Of a stretch of 64,000 nucleotides of DNA, positions 9,673 through 19,501 are shown one piece after another. The notes beneath the pieces were generated by a model. It was not told the DNA's origin and made no database searches. It saw nothing but the letters and a program-made list of their open reading frames with translations. Source of the stretch: Anaerocolumna sp. AGMB13020 (GTDB lineage: Bacteria > Bacillota > Clostridia > Lachnospirales > Lachnospiraceae); contig NZ_CP136910.1 in NCBI RefSeq assembly GCF_033100115.1, positions 1,364,001 to 1,428,000 on the forward strand, written 5' to 3'. Position numbers and translations under genes: made by a program. The first letter of the stretch is position 1; each line of letters begins with the position of its first letter.

Positions 9673-12600
9673 TTACATCTGTTCCATGTTGTTTGTATAA
9701 CAGTTGATATGATTCTTAGACAGGAAACTTTCGAATTTTTCCTTATCAGCCACTACGATTACCTGATTTACTTCGCTGGTTATTATGTTTACGAAATCCT
9801 TGGTACCAGCCTCTGGTGTAATCAAACCTGTCTTGTTTTCAAAATTCTGAATGGCAGCGCTGTCTTTACCCATTCCGGTATTTTCCCATAATGTCCAATT
9901 AATGCTGATACTCCTGCCTGGGCAGGAATTATGCCTGCGATAATCCATAAAAGCATCAAGGACGCCATTGGCATAGGCGTAATCGGACTGTCCCACATTT
10001 CCGGTGATGGAAACGACAGAAGAGAATGCCGCGAAAAACTTCAATGGTTCCTTCGCCGTAACTTCATTCAGGATAGAGGTCCCTATGGTCTTTGGCCTTA
10101 ATACCTCTTTAAAATCCTCCCACTCTTTACTGAGCAGAAGTCTGTCATGATTTATTCCTCCACAATGGATAACGCCCTGGATATTTAAATATTTCTCTTT
10201 TATTTTATTTATCAGTGCTTCGGCTTCCCTTTTGTTTGTTATATTACACTCATAATAGTCAACGCAGGCCCTTGTCTTATTATGGTTTAAGGCGATTAGC
10301 TGTTTCTTTTTCACTGAATCAAGGGCGGAGGAACCAACAATCAGAATATTGGCTTTTACCAGCTCACAAATCTGCTGAACCAGCTTACTGCCGATTCCCC
10401 CTAAACCTCCGATTATCAGATAGGTATCCCCGTCTTCCAAAAGAGAAAGGTTTGGTCTTTTTATATCAGCTGCTTCTACGAGACCTCTAACATATCTGTC
10501 TTCTCCCCGATAGGCTACCATACTGTCTTTTTGCTTGTTTTTTTGTTCCATGAACATATCATATAGCATGTCGAGTTCTGTTTTCTGGTAATTGGATTCT
10601 ATTTTTTGGTATTTGGCTCCTGCCTCAAAATCAATGATGGTAACAGATACTCTTGGCGTTTCCTGCCTGATTGACCGTATCAGGGCTTCAAGGCCACCGT
10701 AGATAAAATTAATTCCTTTGTCCTTGTCAACAACAATCCTGCTGTCTGTTACTCCAATTACCAGGTTGGTCACTTTACCGATTTTTATATTTACCAGGGT
10801 ATGGAGCAAGTAAAATATTGCTTGCACATGCTCTTCTTCCATTTCCTCTAACTTATTGGAAGATGCATTATTCTCTATAATTCCCTCCGTTTGGTTTGCC
10901 CATAAATAGTACATATCGTATTGCATATTATCATTCGAATGATTTTTTAGGGCTTCCAATAAGGCAATATAATCACTCTGCTGCTTGGTATTCATGTTAT
11001 AAATCTTATCCTGTTCCTTAAAGCAACTACCTTTTAGAACGATATACACCTTTTCATAACTTTTCTCTAATATTCCAGCTATTACGTCAAATCCATTCGT
11101 TCTTCCATTATCAGAAATCAATCCATTCACACGACTTCCGGCCTTTTCCCTTTTTACACTTTCAACAGTTTTATAAATCATCTCATCCTTAGCGAAGATT
11201 ACGGCACATTTGTTATTAATTCCCGTTTCTCCAGCATCATTTTTCAGCGTTTCTTTTACCCAGATTGGTTTGTAATGATATAAGAATGCTTCATCTTTCT
11301 TATTCAGGTTGACTGCTTTTTGCAAAAAATCTTTTGGACAGGCTTTTAAGCAGAGGCCCTTCATCGAAATTACTGGTATTCCCTCCTCATTAAATACTTC
11401 AAAAGAAGCGAGGATATTTCCGTCTTGTTTCTGCATATCCGCTTTATCAATTGCAGCGTAACAGGTTCCTTTCAGCTCTCCCATTATGGTTATTTCTGAT
11501 ATTTTAAAAGGAATGCAGATAGTATTTTTTAGGTTTAAATTTCCTTCCACATATTCTACTGCCAATACAGATTGTATTACTCCATCTAAAAGTTCTGCAC
11601 TTAGGTGCCTGCTTTTCCTCCCTTTCTGTTCTTCTAACCTTATAAAATAACCATTGTTTATCTTCCAAATCTTCTGAATAACTCGTAAGCTCTCTCCGTA
11701 TTGGTACCCCATGGAGAATAAAAAACGGTATAGTCCCTCAAAATTTATTTGTGGATAGGTATTAATAGATGACATATTAACCGGTATCTGTGGTACATAT
11801 TCTATCTCACAATATTCTCCTTTGGACAATATTTCCTGTTCAGCTGCAAGCCGAAACCGGTTATTCTCTAACTGGGGGATTACTGACGTCTTATTCATAA
11901 CAATACCTGGTTTCATAAAATATACATTTCGAAAGGTTATGACAGATTTCTGATTTTCGGGGATAAGCTCATCTGCCAGGAGTTCGAGCATTAAAGCTCC
12001 AGGGATAAGATTTACGCCGGTTATTATGTGATCTCTGATTATGGTATCTTCTGTATTGAAATAGAAAGCTGCCTTATCCCGCTTTTCCTTTTGCTCTTTT
12101 CCATTCTCTTTGGCCTGTACTGGCTGAGATTTTGTTTGCGCTTTCCTTTGTAATAATACTTCTGCCTCTGCTTGATCTTTTGTTTGATCTTTTATTTGAT
12201 CTTTTGTTTGATTTTTTGTTTCTTCTCCTGTTGCTATTTGCAAATCTGATATTTTTAATTCCTGAACTGCTGCTGACATCTCAGAGGTTTTAATTTCCGG
12301 TACTCTCCTGTCTTTCATTTCAAAATCTGGAGCTTTCACTCTTAAAGGCTCTGTTTTTTCAAGCTTTAGCTTATTTCCATTTATGGGTAATAAAAATGGA
12401 CTCTGATCAAATTCATATACTGGTAACGGAACTTTATAATATAATTCTTCCGGAACAACTTTCTCCCAATTAATATCAGCTCCCCGAAGCCAGGCTTTAA
12501 GTACCAGATCTGTAAGCATCCCACTCAGTTCTTCTGGTTCTTTTACTGTTTTCTGATTCAGTAACTCTTTTGTTGCATTACGTCTGACAAGAATAGTTTC

Positions 12601-15189
12601 CACCTTCTCTTCCGTTTCTTTCTCATAGGTAGTTTCAGAGGTCTCTAAAAGATTCAGCCAAGTTTCATAATCCTTGATTTCAGTCAGTTCATGATTGGTT
12701 ACTTCTGTAAATTTATATTTTTTCCCAGCACCTTGAAGTCTCTCACTGATATTACCTGCAATTGCTTCGTAATCCGGTGTTTCGCTTCCAAATAACTGAA
12801 CAAGCTCCTCTTTACTAATAAGATTATCTTCAACAAAAGTAAGAAGCTCTGTGAATTGAGAGGTGCAATTAAGCTCTTCCATCCTTAAATCCCATTTCTG
12901 GTTTAATCTTCTGAGAGAGCTGCTAAGAAGAACAATCGTCAGTAATTGCTCTTTTGAACCTTGAAAATCGGTATACTTTGAAAATAAAAGTTCTTTTATA
13001 CTCATACCGGCTTGTGCTAACGGATTATTCCATTCCTCTAACAGCTTGCGAAAAGAAGGAACACTATGATACAAGATTCCTGCTTTTTGCTGATATTCTA
13101 TAAAATCAGTAAATTCAAGCTTTATACCCTCCAACAGTTTTTTTATATTCATTCCTGTGATCTGATACGGCATAATCTTATTTACTTTATTACCAATATC
13201 CCCTGTGTAATCAAGAAAAGTGATAGTGGGTCTGTGAAAGCATAAGCTGTTACTTTCCCTTTTTCCCATAAGATAATGGAGGATATCATTAGGTTCTAAG
13301 ATTCCGCTTATTCCAAGAGCAGCCCAAGATCCCATACCGCTAGAAGCAATGGAAGTAAAAGGAATCCCCAGCTCTTGCAAAGCAACTGCAATGGAATAGG
13401 TTACCATAAAGGAATACAGCTTTTTATCAGCCTCTTTCCAGCTTCTCTTAAGCAGGCCATTCCACTCCCCGGCTTTCATACATTTTCGAAAGCCTTCCAG
13501 GCAAACGCGAAAAATTGATTGTGTTTCATATAGCTTTTTAAAATCACCAAACCCTGTCAGCTTCAGATCACAGAGGTACAATAACCAATTATCATAGCTT
13601 GCTTTCTTTGGAAGTATGGCCGCATCCTTTAAACTTCTTATAAGTTCTTCTTTATTCTCAGCCTTAATCCCATACCGAAACCGGAAACCAGAGCGGCTTG
13701 CCATTGCCGTGCCAAGAATATCATGAAAGCTTAAAGCCTGAAATTCCCGGGTGGTAACAAAGTTTCTCCAGCTGTCTAGAAGCATTGCAAGGCTTTTTGA
13801 ACTTTTTGCTGATAATAAAAATACATTGATATTTCCAGAAGCTTCTGCCTTTTTTTCTGGCTGATATTCTTCCAGCAGAACGTGACAGCCGGCACCGCCA
13901 AAGCCATAGGAGCTTATACCTGCCCGCAGAGGTATGGTTTCCTCCAATCGTTTCCAATCACTTAAGTTATCTGCCGGAATAAAAGGTGTTGCCTTAAAAT
14001 TTATAATAGGATTCAGTTGTTTGATATTTAACGTCTTAGCTATTTTATGATTCTTCATCATAAGAACCGTCTTGATCAAACCTGCAAGTCCTGAAGTCCC
14101 TTCCAGGTGACCGATGTTGGTTTTAACAGATCCGATTTTGCAATAACCGGAGGCCTTTGTGTATTCTCTGAAGGCTCTGGTCAGCCCCTCCACTTCAATG
14201 GGGTCTCCCAGGGGGGTTCCGGTACCGTGAGCTTCCACATAACTTACGGTCTCCGGGGTAAACCCGGCTTCTGCGTATGCCGATAAGATCAATTTCTCCT
14301 GTTCGCTTACCTTAGGGGCAGTGATGGAAATATGCTCACCGATATGACTTGCTTTGGCAGCCTTGATTACAGCATGGATATGGTTTCTCTCTGCAACGGC
14401 ATCCTCCAAACGCTGCAAAAGTAAGACGCCTGCTCCCTCTCCCGGAACATAACCATCCGCATTGGCATCAAAGGTCTTACATTGCCCCTCCGGACTTAGC
14501 ATCCTTGCTTTTGAATAAGAAATATAACGTCCCTGGTGAAGAATATAATTGGCACTTCCTACCAGAACATAATCACATTCACGGCTCTTTAATGCTCTTA
14601 CCCCTTCGTTAACGGCTACTAAAGAAGCTGCACAGGCAGCCTCTACCGACAAACTTTGCCCCGTCAGCCCAAAGGCATAAGAGATTCTGTTTGCAGAAAT
14701 ACATTGATAATTTCCTAAATTCGTATAGCTGTCAACTTCTCTGTCAACCGCATATGCCCTGAGTCCATAATCGTTATGGGAAGCATTCATGTAAACAGCA
14801 GTCTTGCCTTTTTGCAGCTGCTTTCTATTTAAACCGGCATCTTCTATACATTGCCAGGCTATTTCCAACAGTTGTCTCTGATGGGGGTCCATTACAAGGG
14901 CCTCACGGGGTGATATCTTAAAAAAATGATTATCAAAATATTCCATCCGCTCCACTCTTCCACACCATTTACTAATGCTTTTATCCGCTTCCATAAGAGA
15001 AGAATAATATTGTTTGGTATCCCACCGCTTTTCATCAATTTCTTTGATTAAGTTATCACCCTTTTCCAGGTGACTCCAAAATTCATTGTAATTATCAGCC
15101 TCTGGAAAGCGGCAAGCCATACCTATTATTGCAATATCTGAAGTTCTAACCTCAAGAATATTCATGTTATCTGATTGATTTTCTATCAT
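9673..15189 (-). CDS. trans-AT polyketide synthase, KS-(degenerate AT)-DH-KR
   Basis: An 1838-residue synthase, first of three consecutive PKS genes. Only about 17 residues precede the ketosynthase (about 17-440; Cys186 in EAACAASL, His321 in EAHGTGT, His361 in NIGHLEG). Residues about 535-750 resemble an acyltransferase in layout (LYETQSIFRVCLEGF, then SIASSGMGSWAALG). The catalytic GHSxG has become SSGMG, so His and Ser are both lost and the domain should be inactive. A Lys/Gln-rich linker (990-1040, TKDQ repeats) leads to a dehydratase with His1054-Pro1063 and Asp1202-Gln1206. A ketoreductase follows from about 1590 (GGLGGIG, QSDYAYANG). It contains no ACP; the carrier for this module is probably the N-terminal ACP of the next protein. 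Expected chemistry is elongation, ketoreduction and dehydration. Confidence 0.93.
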   Translation of the reverse strand: MIENQSDNMNILEVRTSDIAIIGMACRFPEADNYNEFWSHLEKGDNLIKEIDEKRWDTKQYYSSLMEADKSISKWCGRVERMEYFDNHFFKISPREALVMDPHQRQLLEIAWQCIEDAGLNRKQLQKGKTAVYMNASHNDYGLRAYAVDREVDSYTNLGNYQCISANRISYAFGLTGQSLSVEAACAASLVAVNEGVRALKSRECDYVLVGSANYILHQGRYISYSKARMLSPEGQCKTFDANADGYVPGEGAGVLLLQRLEDAVAERNHIHAVIKAAKASHIGEHISITAPKVSEQEKLILSAYAEAGFTPETVSYVEAHGTGTPLGDPIEVEGLTRAFREYTKASGYCKIGSVKTNIGHLEGTSGLAGLIKTVLMMKNHKIAKTLNIKQLNPIINFKATPFIPADNLSDWKRLEETIPLRAGISSYGFGGAGCHVLLEEYQPEKKAEASGNINVFLLSAKSSKSLAMLLDSWRNFVTTREFQALSFHDILGTAMASRSGFRFRYGIKAENKEELIRSLKDAAILPKKASYDNWLLYLCDLKLTGFGDFKKLYETQSIFRVCLEGFRKCMKAGEWNGLLKRSWKEADKKLYSFMVTYSIAVALQELGIPFTSIASSGMGSWAALGISGILEPNDILHYLMGKRESNSLCFHRPTITFLDYTGDIGNKVNKIMPYQITGMNIKKLLEGIKLEFTDFIEYQQKAGILYHSVPSFRKLLEEWNNPLAQAGMSIKELLFSKYTDFQGSKEQLLTIVLLSSSLRRLNQKWDLRMEELNCTSQFTELLTFVEDNLISKEELVQLFGSETPDYEAIAGNISERLQGAGKKYKFTEVTNHELTEIKDYETWLNLLETSETTYEKETEEKVETILVRRNATKELLNQKTVKEPEELSGMLTDLVLKAWLRGADINWEKVVPEELYYKVPLPVYEFDQSPFLLPINGNKLKLEKTEPLRVKAPDFEMKDRRVPEIKTSEMSAAVQELKISDLQIATGEETKNQTKDQIKDQTKDQAEAEVLLQRKAQTKSQPVQAKENGKEQKEKRDKAAFYFNTEDTIIRDHIITGVNLIPGALMLELLADELIPENQKSVITFRNVYFMKPGIVMNKTSVIPQLENNRFRLAAEQEILSKGEYCEIEYVPQIPVNMSSINTYPQINFEGLYRFLFSMGYQYGESLRVIQKIWKINNGYFIRLEEQKGRKSRHLSAELLDGVIQSVLAVEYVEGNLNLKNTICIPFKISEITIMGELKGTCYAAIDKADMQKQDGNILASFEVFNEEGIPVISMKGLCLKACPKDFLQKAVNLNKKDEAFLYHYKPIWVKETLKNDAGETGINNKCAVIFAKDEMIYKTVESVKREKAGSRVNGLISDNGRTNGFDVIAGILEKSYEKVYIVLKGSCFKEQDKIYNMNTKQQSDYIALLEALKNHSNDNMQYDMYYLWANQTEGIIENNASSNKLEEMEEEHVQAIFYLLHTLVNIKIGKVTNLVIGVTDSRIVVDKDKGINFIYGGLEALIRSIRQETPRVSVTIIDFEAGAKYQKIESNYQKTELDMLYDMFMEQKNKQKDSMVAYRGEDRYVRGLVEAADIKRPNLSLLEDGDTYLIIGGLGGIGSKLVQQICELVKANILIVGSSALDSVKKKQLIALNHNKTRACVDYYECNITNKREAEALINKIKEKYLNIQGVIHCGGINHDRLLLSKEWEDFKEVLRPKTIGTSILNEVTAKEPLKFFAAFSSVVSITGNVGQSDYAYANGVLDAFMDYRRHNSCPGRSISINWTLWENTGMGKDSAAIQNFENKTGLITPEAGTKDFVNIITSEVNQVIVVADKEKFESFLSKNHINCYTNNMEQM

Positions 15190-15273
15190 GACTTCCCTCC
15201 TTACCGATATAACTTAAAACCGTTTGTATTCTAAACAGTTACAATGACTAGCCTTACAAACCTATGAAATAAT

Positions 15274-15314
15274 TTAAAAAATGCTTGTCCCCATCCAGCA
15301 CGGCACAAGCATTC
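15274..15314 (-). terminator. intrinsic terminator ahead of the giant PKS genes
   Basis: On the minus strand a 9-bp stem (AATGCTTGT / ACAAGCATT) with a 16-nt loop is followed directly by six T residues. It lies about 295 bp after the PksF-like stop codon and about 85 bp before the start of the first giant PKS gene, both in the same direction. Transcription from the upstream genes should stop here unless antiterminated. A LoaP-type antiterminator is encoded in the same locus. Confidence 0.75.
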
Positions 15315-15365
15315 TATAAACTCACTATAGCTTTTTATATCATGATTCTTTCATTAAACGTATCA

Positions 15366-15577
15366 GGCAATTTGCGCAAAACCGAAAGAACGAATACGCC
15401 TATTGAAAGGTATTAGAAGTCCTTTCTATGAAAATTTTGTGCTATCTTATAAAGCAGATTGTTTGAGCGCAGCGAGTTATCTGGTTTATAAGATGTCAAG
15501 CACAAAATATTCATAGAACCAGGACTTCTTATACCTTGAAATTGAAGTATGAGTCTTTCGGTTTTGCGCACATTGCC
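15366..15577. repeat. 212-bp imperfect inverted repeat
   Basis: Two arms of roughly 95 bp face each other. The left begins GGCAATTTGCGCAAAACCGA; the right, read on the minus strand, begins GGCAATGTGCGCAAAACCGA. Similarity continues through AAGGTATTAGAAGTCCT / AAGGTATAAGAAGTCCT and ATTTTGTGCT to ATCTTATAAAGCAGAT / ATCTTATAAACCAGAT. The centre is about 20 bp (TTTGAGCGCAGCGAG). It could be a MITE-like element without coding capacity, or a long transcribed hairpin between the PksF-like gene and the terminator. Confidence 0.85.
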
Positions 15578-15608
15578 GTCCCCTTGCGAAAAACTTCCTT
15601 TTGAAGTT

Positions 15609-16898
15609 TCATCTCACACCCTTTATTAAGATACTCGTATTAATCCCCCCAAAACCAAAAGAATTACTCATAGCCACCCTTATAGAAGCTGGCACCGCTA
15701 TTTTTCCTGCAAATAAGAACTCCTGGCAGCTGGGCTTCTCCAAATTAGCATTTGGGTGAATAAAACCGAAGTTCATTTGAAGAATAACAGCAATAGCTTC
15801 CACAACTCCGGCTGAAAATAAACAGTGACCGGTTAACCCTTTTGTAGAGTTGATAACTATCCTGGAAGTATTCTCTTTATAAACTCCTTTAATCGCCTCT
15901 AATTCCGTATCATCTCCCAGAGGGGAGGAGCTTCCGTGCGCATTGATATAATCCACTTCCTCTGGCTTAATTCCCGCTGTCTCCAGGGTCCTTGCCATTG
16001 CTTTTATTTCACCGGCCAGACTTGGATTGCTGGACCTGTTACCATCAAGGTTTATCACACCTCCAAGAATTTCGGCAAGAGGTCGTACAGCTCTTTGAGC
16101 TGCCGATCTTTCTGATTCTAAAATCAAGCAGCCGGAAGCCTGCCCATAGAGAAATCCTTCATGTTCTTCATCAAATGGACGGCAGGCCTTATCAGGCTCG
16201 CCGTAATACTTTCGTCCGCCCAAGGCTCCTATATTATAAAAGCCTTGAAGCTCCATATTGGTCAACTCCGTTAATGCCCCCACTACCACACAAGCCTCCG
16301 CAAGTCCCAGCTGCAGCAATTGCCAGGCCTTAATAATACCTGCATTCCCACTGGCTGAGGCACCTCCTACCGTAAAGCCCTCACCCTGGATGCCAAATAT
16401 CTCACTTAAGGTACCGACATGATCCGTATCCATAAATTGCAGGGCATATTGGGGTGTCAGGTATTCCGGATCTTTTTGAAACTTGTCGAAATACCCCTCC
16501 CTGATACCGCTTGTAAGATTGCTGCCCGTCACGATAATTGCAATTCTGTCACCGGGAATAGTTCTATTGAAAAGGTCTGCCTGACAATAAGCCTCCAAAA
16601 CACAGGCTAATGCGGCTTTCACGGTAATCGAAGCTCTGCGGGCAGTTTTTCTGGCTCTATCAATGAAAGCTTCGGGTACTCTTTCTGAACCTCCATAGGA
16701 ATCCATTCTTTTGTCAAAAGAAAAGGAGCTAATATCAGCTCCTATGACTCTTGCATTATTAACCGTTTTCCCCTCAAGATACCGAAAGCTCTGGCGCCCG
16801 TTTCTTAAGCCCTGTTCAAAATCAGGGATTGAGTCTGCAATGGCATTCACTACTCCCATACCGGTTACATAGACAGTTTTATCCCCTCCCGGCATCAT
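15609..16898 (-). CDS. PksF-type ketosynthase with Cys-to-Ser active site (malonyl-ACP decarboxylase)
   Basis: A 429-residue free-standing ketosynthase. The nucleophilic cysteine position is Ser181 (VGGASASGNAG), while both histidines are kept (NAHGSSSPLGD and GLTGHCLFSAG). Cys-to-Ser is the signature of the PksF/CurC/JamG/MupG group, which decarboxylates malonyl-ACP to acetyl-ACP instead of condensing. Its start overlaps the end of the AcpK-like gene by 4 bp, so the two are probably translationally coupled and the carrier is the likely substrate. In known clusters the acetyl unit feeds an HMG-CoA-synthase-like beta-branching enzyme. None is encoded here, so it may lie beyond the left edge, or acetyl-ACP may prime the first PKS instead. 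The family assignment is from motif recognition. Confidence 0.85.
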   Translation of the reverse strand: MMPGGDKTVYVTGMGVVNAIADSIPDFEQGLRNGRQSFRYLEGKTVNNARVIGADISSFSFDKRMDSYGGSERVPEAFIDRARKTARRASITVKAALACVLEAYCQADLFNRTIPGDRIAIIVTGSNLTSGIREGYFDKFQKDPEYLTPQYALQFMDTDHVGTLSEIFGIQGEGFTVGGASASGNAGIIKAWQLLQLGLAEACVVVGALTELTNMELQGFYNIGALGGRKYYGEPDKACRPFDEEHEGFLYGQASGCLILESERSAAQRAVRPLAEILGGVINLDGNRSSNPSLAGEIKAMARTLETAGIKPEEVDYINAHGSSSPLGDDTELEAIKGVYKENTSRIVINSTKGLTGHCLFSAGVVEAIAVILQMNFGFIHPNANLEKPSCQEFLFAGKIAVPASIRVAMSNSFGFGGINTSILIKGVR

Positions 16899-17140
16899 GA
16901 CACTTTTTTTGAATATACCAGATCAACAATTCCCTGGATATTCTTAAGCTGTCCGAATTCCACAAGCGGAATTTTTACCCCCAGTCTTTCCATCAGTTCG
17001 ATAATAATATCCATCCGGTCTACCGAATTTGCTCCAAGCTCTCTTAAACTGTCTTCCGGAGTAATTTGACCGGGGTAAACCTCCGGCAATATTTCAGCTA
17101 TTATTTCTTTCATTATTATAAAAATTTCGCTCTTATCCAT
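16895..17140 (-). CDS. discrete acyl carrier protein, AcpK-like
   Basis: An 81-residue stand-alone carrier protein. The phosphopantetheine site is Ser54 in LRELGANSVDRMDI, and IPLVEFGQLKNI follows. This ANSxDR-plus-IPLVEF pattern is typical of AcpK, the donor carrier of trans-AT beta-branching cassettes. It lies between the AT-ER gene (17 bp upstream) and the Ser-type ketosynthase (4-bp overlap), the same order pksE-acpK-pksF as in the Bacillus bacillaene cluster. It probably carries malonyl made by the AT and is decarboxylated to acetyl. It could equally act as the loading ACP of the assembly line. Confidence 0.88.
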   Translation of the reverse strand: MDKSEIFIIMKEIIAEILPEVYPGQITPEDSLRELGANSVDRMDIIIELMERLGVKIPLVEFGQLKNIQGIVDLVYSKKVS

Positions 17141-17156
17141 ATGATTCTCCCTTATT

Positions 17157-19481
17157 TTATGCTTTCAATAATCGAAAGCGGTTGTTTAAGAAGGTTGCAG
17201 TTTCTCCCAACATCAGTAAAGCGATTTCGTCCACATGACGGTTCTTCCAGGGCTCGTATTTGGTTCCCTTAATCCATTGATTAAAAGCTCCCAGGGCAGG
17301 TCCGCAGTGTACCTGGTAATCTACTTTCGAATCAGCATCTCCGGTCAGAGCACTTTTTGTACTGTAATGAAAATACCATTTAAAAATCATTGCCATTTTA
17401 TTCTTGGGATTTTTTTCTGCTTTCTTTATTTCTTCCGGTGAATAATAGTTTTTCAATTCCTCATAGATGCTGTCGAAGCTGCGCTTAAAATATCTGTCCT
17501 GTATCTGGTCCCTGGTTTTACTATCAATTTCATCAATGGAATTGAACTGACGGTATAAATCATAGAGCTTATTGGCTCTTGCAGGGAAAAAAAGGCCTTT
17601 TTTAAGTACCTGTACCTTCGCTCCGAATTCAAACATATCCCCCGCAGGAGCATAGTCCGTATCCTGCACATTCATCTGCTGCAACAACTCCTTTACCGCA
17701 TCACTGGTGCCTGCTTCCACCGTACATTGATTAATGGAGCCGGTAACAATAAAATCCGCACCCAGGATAAAGGAAGCACCGGCTGCCTCCGGGGTTCCGA
17801 TTCCTCCGGCTGCTCCAATGTGGATTTTTCTTTTATAGCAGAATTTTTCCATCATATCATTTCTGAGTTTTAGGATGGCAGGAAGGAGGGTATAGGTTAC
17901 TCCGCAGTCCGTATGCCCACCCGAATCCGCCTCCACGCACAGGTCATTGGCAACTGGTACGCTTTGAAGCATTTCCGCCTCTGAAGCAGTGATCTTTCCT
18001 TCGCTTAATAGCCGATCGATAATTCTGGCCGGAGCCGGGCTCATAAAAGCCTCTGCTACTTCTGGCCTTGATATCTTTGCAATAATCTTATTGGTACTCT
18101 TAATATCTCCCTTTTCATTTCTTAACAGGCCTTTCGCTTTGTATCGTACAAGAGCAGGCGTAACTCCCATAAAAGCTGAAGCTTCAATTACCTTCACCTG
18201 ATATCTAAAATACAAATCGATGATCTTTTCTTCTTTTTCCGGATTATTGGGATCATAGAGAAAGTTCATGCCATAAGCCTGTCCTTGATTTAATTTTTCC
18301 TGGATGTATTTTATGGAAGCCTCAATCTCCTCCAGTGATAAACCACCGGTACCCAGGAATCCTAACATACCGGCTTTTCCCATTCTTACCACCATATCTT
18401 TTGAGGAAACACCTCGATACATAGCACCGGTAATATATGCATAACGAAGATTGTAATCTTTCTTAAACTCTTCGCTGCCTAAAGAATCATAGGTAATGTC
18501 TGTTGCATACTTGTTTTCACCGTTATCCTTGTCTGCAACAGACCTTTCCTTGCTATTTTCCCCGTCAGTATCTTCTGTCACCTTCTGCCCAAAATATTCC
18601 TTGTACTCCTCCTGCTCCATCTTAAATGGCTCTGCTTCTGTCCTTATATGCCTTATAAGTCCGGTAAGGGTTCTGCCGATTCCGATTTCTTCAAATGTTA
18701 TCTCACCTAACCCCAGCAGCAGCCGGATCGTATCTGTCCACCGAACCGAATGTGTTATCTGCTTTACTAAATTATCTTTCATTTCTTTTTGTTTATAAGG
18801 TCTGGCAGATACATTGGATATTACCGGTATACTCATTTCTTTGAAGCTAAACTCTGCCAGGAACTGTTCAAACAGTTCACTTGACCCTTTCATATACCTG
18901 GAATGAAAAGCTCCGCTGACATTTAGTATCGAGAACAATTTAACCCCTGTGTAATTCTCAAAAACATTTTTTGCCTGAAGAATAGCTTCTTTGGGGCCTG
19001 AAATCACGATTTGGGAAGGACAATTGTAATTTGCAATATCGATTTCGCTTAGACCTTCTGTTTGTAATATATGGGATATTTCATTTTCTTTCAGACCGAT
19101 AATGGCTGCCATTCCTCCGCCACTTGCCTGCCCCATTAATTCCCCTCTTTTTTTCACGAGCTTTAAGCCGGTCTCAAAGTCAAAAGCTCCTGCTGCATGG
19201 AGGGCATTGTATTCCCCCAGGCTATGCCCGGCTACAAAATCAGGGTTTTCCTCCGCCTCCTTGCATTTCTTAAGATAGGTTAGAGCATTTACCGTATACA
19301 ATGCCGGCTGTGTATATTCTGTAAAACCCAATTTTGACTCCGGGTCCTCCAAGCACAGCTCCTTTATGGAATAACCTAATATTTTATCCGCACCGGATAC
19401 AAGTTCCGGGAATTCTTCAAATAATTCTTTTCCCATACCCTTATATTGAGCGCCTTGACCTGGAAATACATATGCCTTCAT
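17157..19481 (-). CDS. trans-acting acyltransferase / enoyl reductase fusion (PksE type)
   Basis: A 774-residue bifunctional protein. The N-terminal 290 residues form a malonyl-CoA:ACP acyltransferase with FPGQGAQ at 6-12, Ser87 in GHSLGE and His193 (SGAFHSRYM). From about 335 to the end it is a PfaD-like FMN enoyl reductase: [43 protein letters not shown] and [15 protein letters not shown]. Length and order match PksE and related AT-ER proteins. The AT should load all AT-less modules of this locus, and the ER reduces enoyl-ACP in trans at selected modules. The linker (about 295-330) is acidic. It lies between the phosphopantetheinyl transferase (20 bp away) and the AcpK-like carrier. Confidence 0.95.
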   Translation of the reverse strand: MKAYVFPGQGAQYKGMGKELFEEFPELVSGADKILGYSIKELCLEDPESKLGFTEYTQPALYTVNALTYLKKCKEAEENPDFVAGHSLGEYNALHAAGAFDFETGLKLVKKRGELMGQASGGGMAAIIGLKENEISHILQTEGLSEIDIANYNCPSQIVISGPKEAILQAKNVFENYTGVKLFSILNVSGAFHSRYMKGSSELFEQFLAEFSFKEMSIPVISNVSARPYKQKEMKDNLVKQITHSVRWTDTIRLLLGLGEITFEEIGIGRTLTGLIRHIRTEAEPFKMEQEEYKEYFGQKVTEDTDGENSKERSVADKDNGENKYATDITYDSLGSEEFKKDYNLRYAYITGAMYRGVSSKDMVVRMGKAGMLGFLGTGGLSLEEIEASIKYIQEKLNQGQAYGMNFLYDPNNPEKEEKIIDLYFRYQVKVIEASAFMGVTPALVRYKAKGLLRNEKGDIKSTNKIIAKISRPEVAEAFMSPAPARIIDRLLSEGKITASEAEMLQSVPVANDLCVEADSGGHTDCGVTYTLLPAILKLRNDMMEKFCYKRKIHIGAAGGIGTPEAAGASFILGADFIVTGSINQCTVEAGTSDAVKELLQQMNVQDTDYAPAGDMFEFGAKVQVLKKGLFFPARANKLYDLYRQFNSIDEIDSKTRDQIQDRYFKRSFDSIYEELKNYYSPEEIKKAEKNPKNKMAMIFKWYFHYSTKSALTGDADSKVDYQVHCGPALGAFNQWIKGTKYEPWKNRHVDEIALLMLGETATFLNNRFRLLKA

Positions 19482-19501
19482 ATTTTACCTTCTTTCTTAT
19501 C

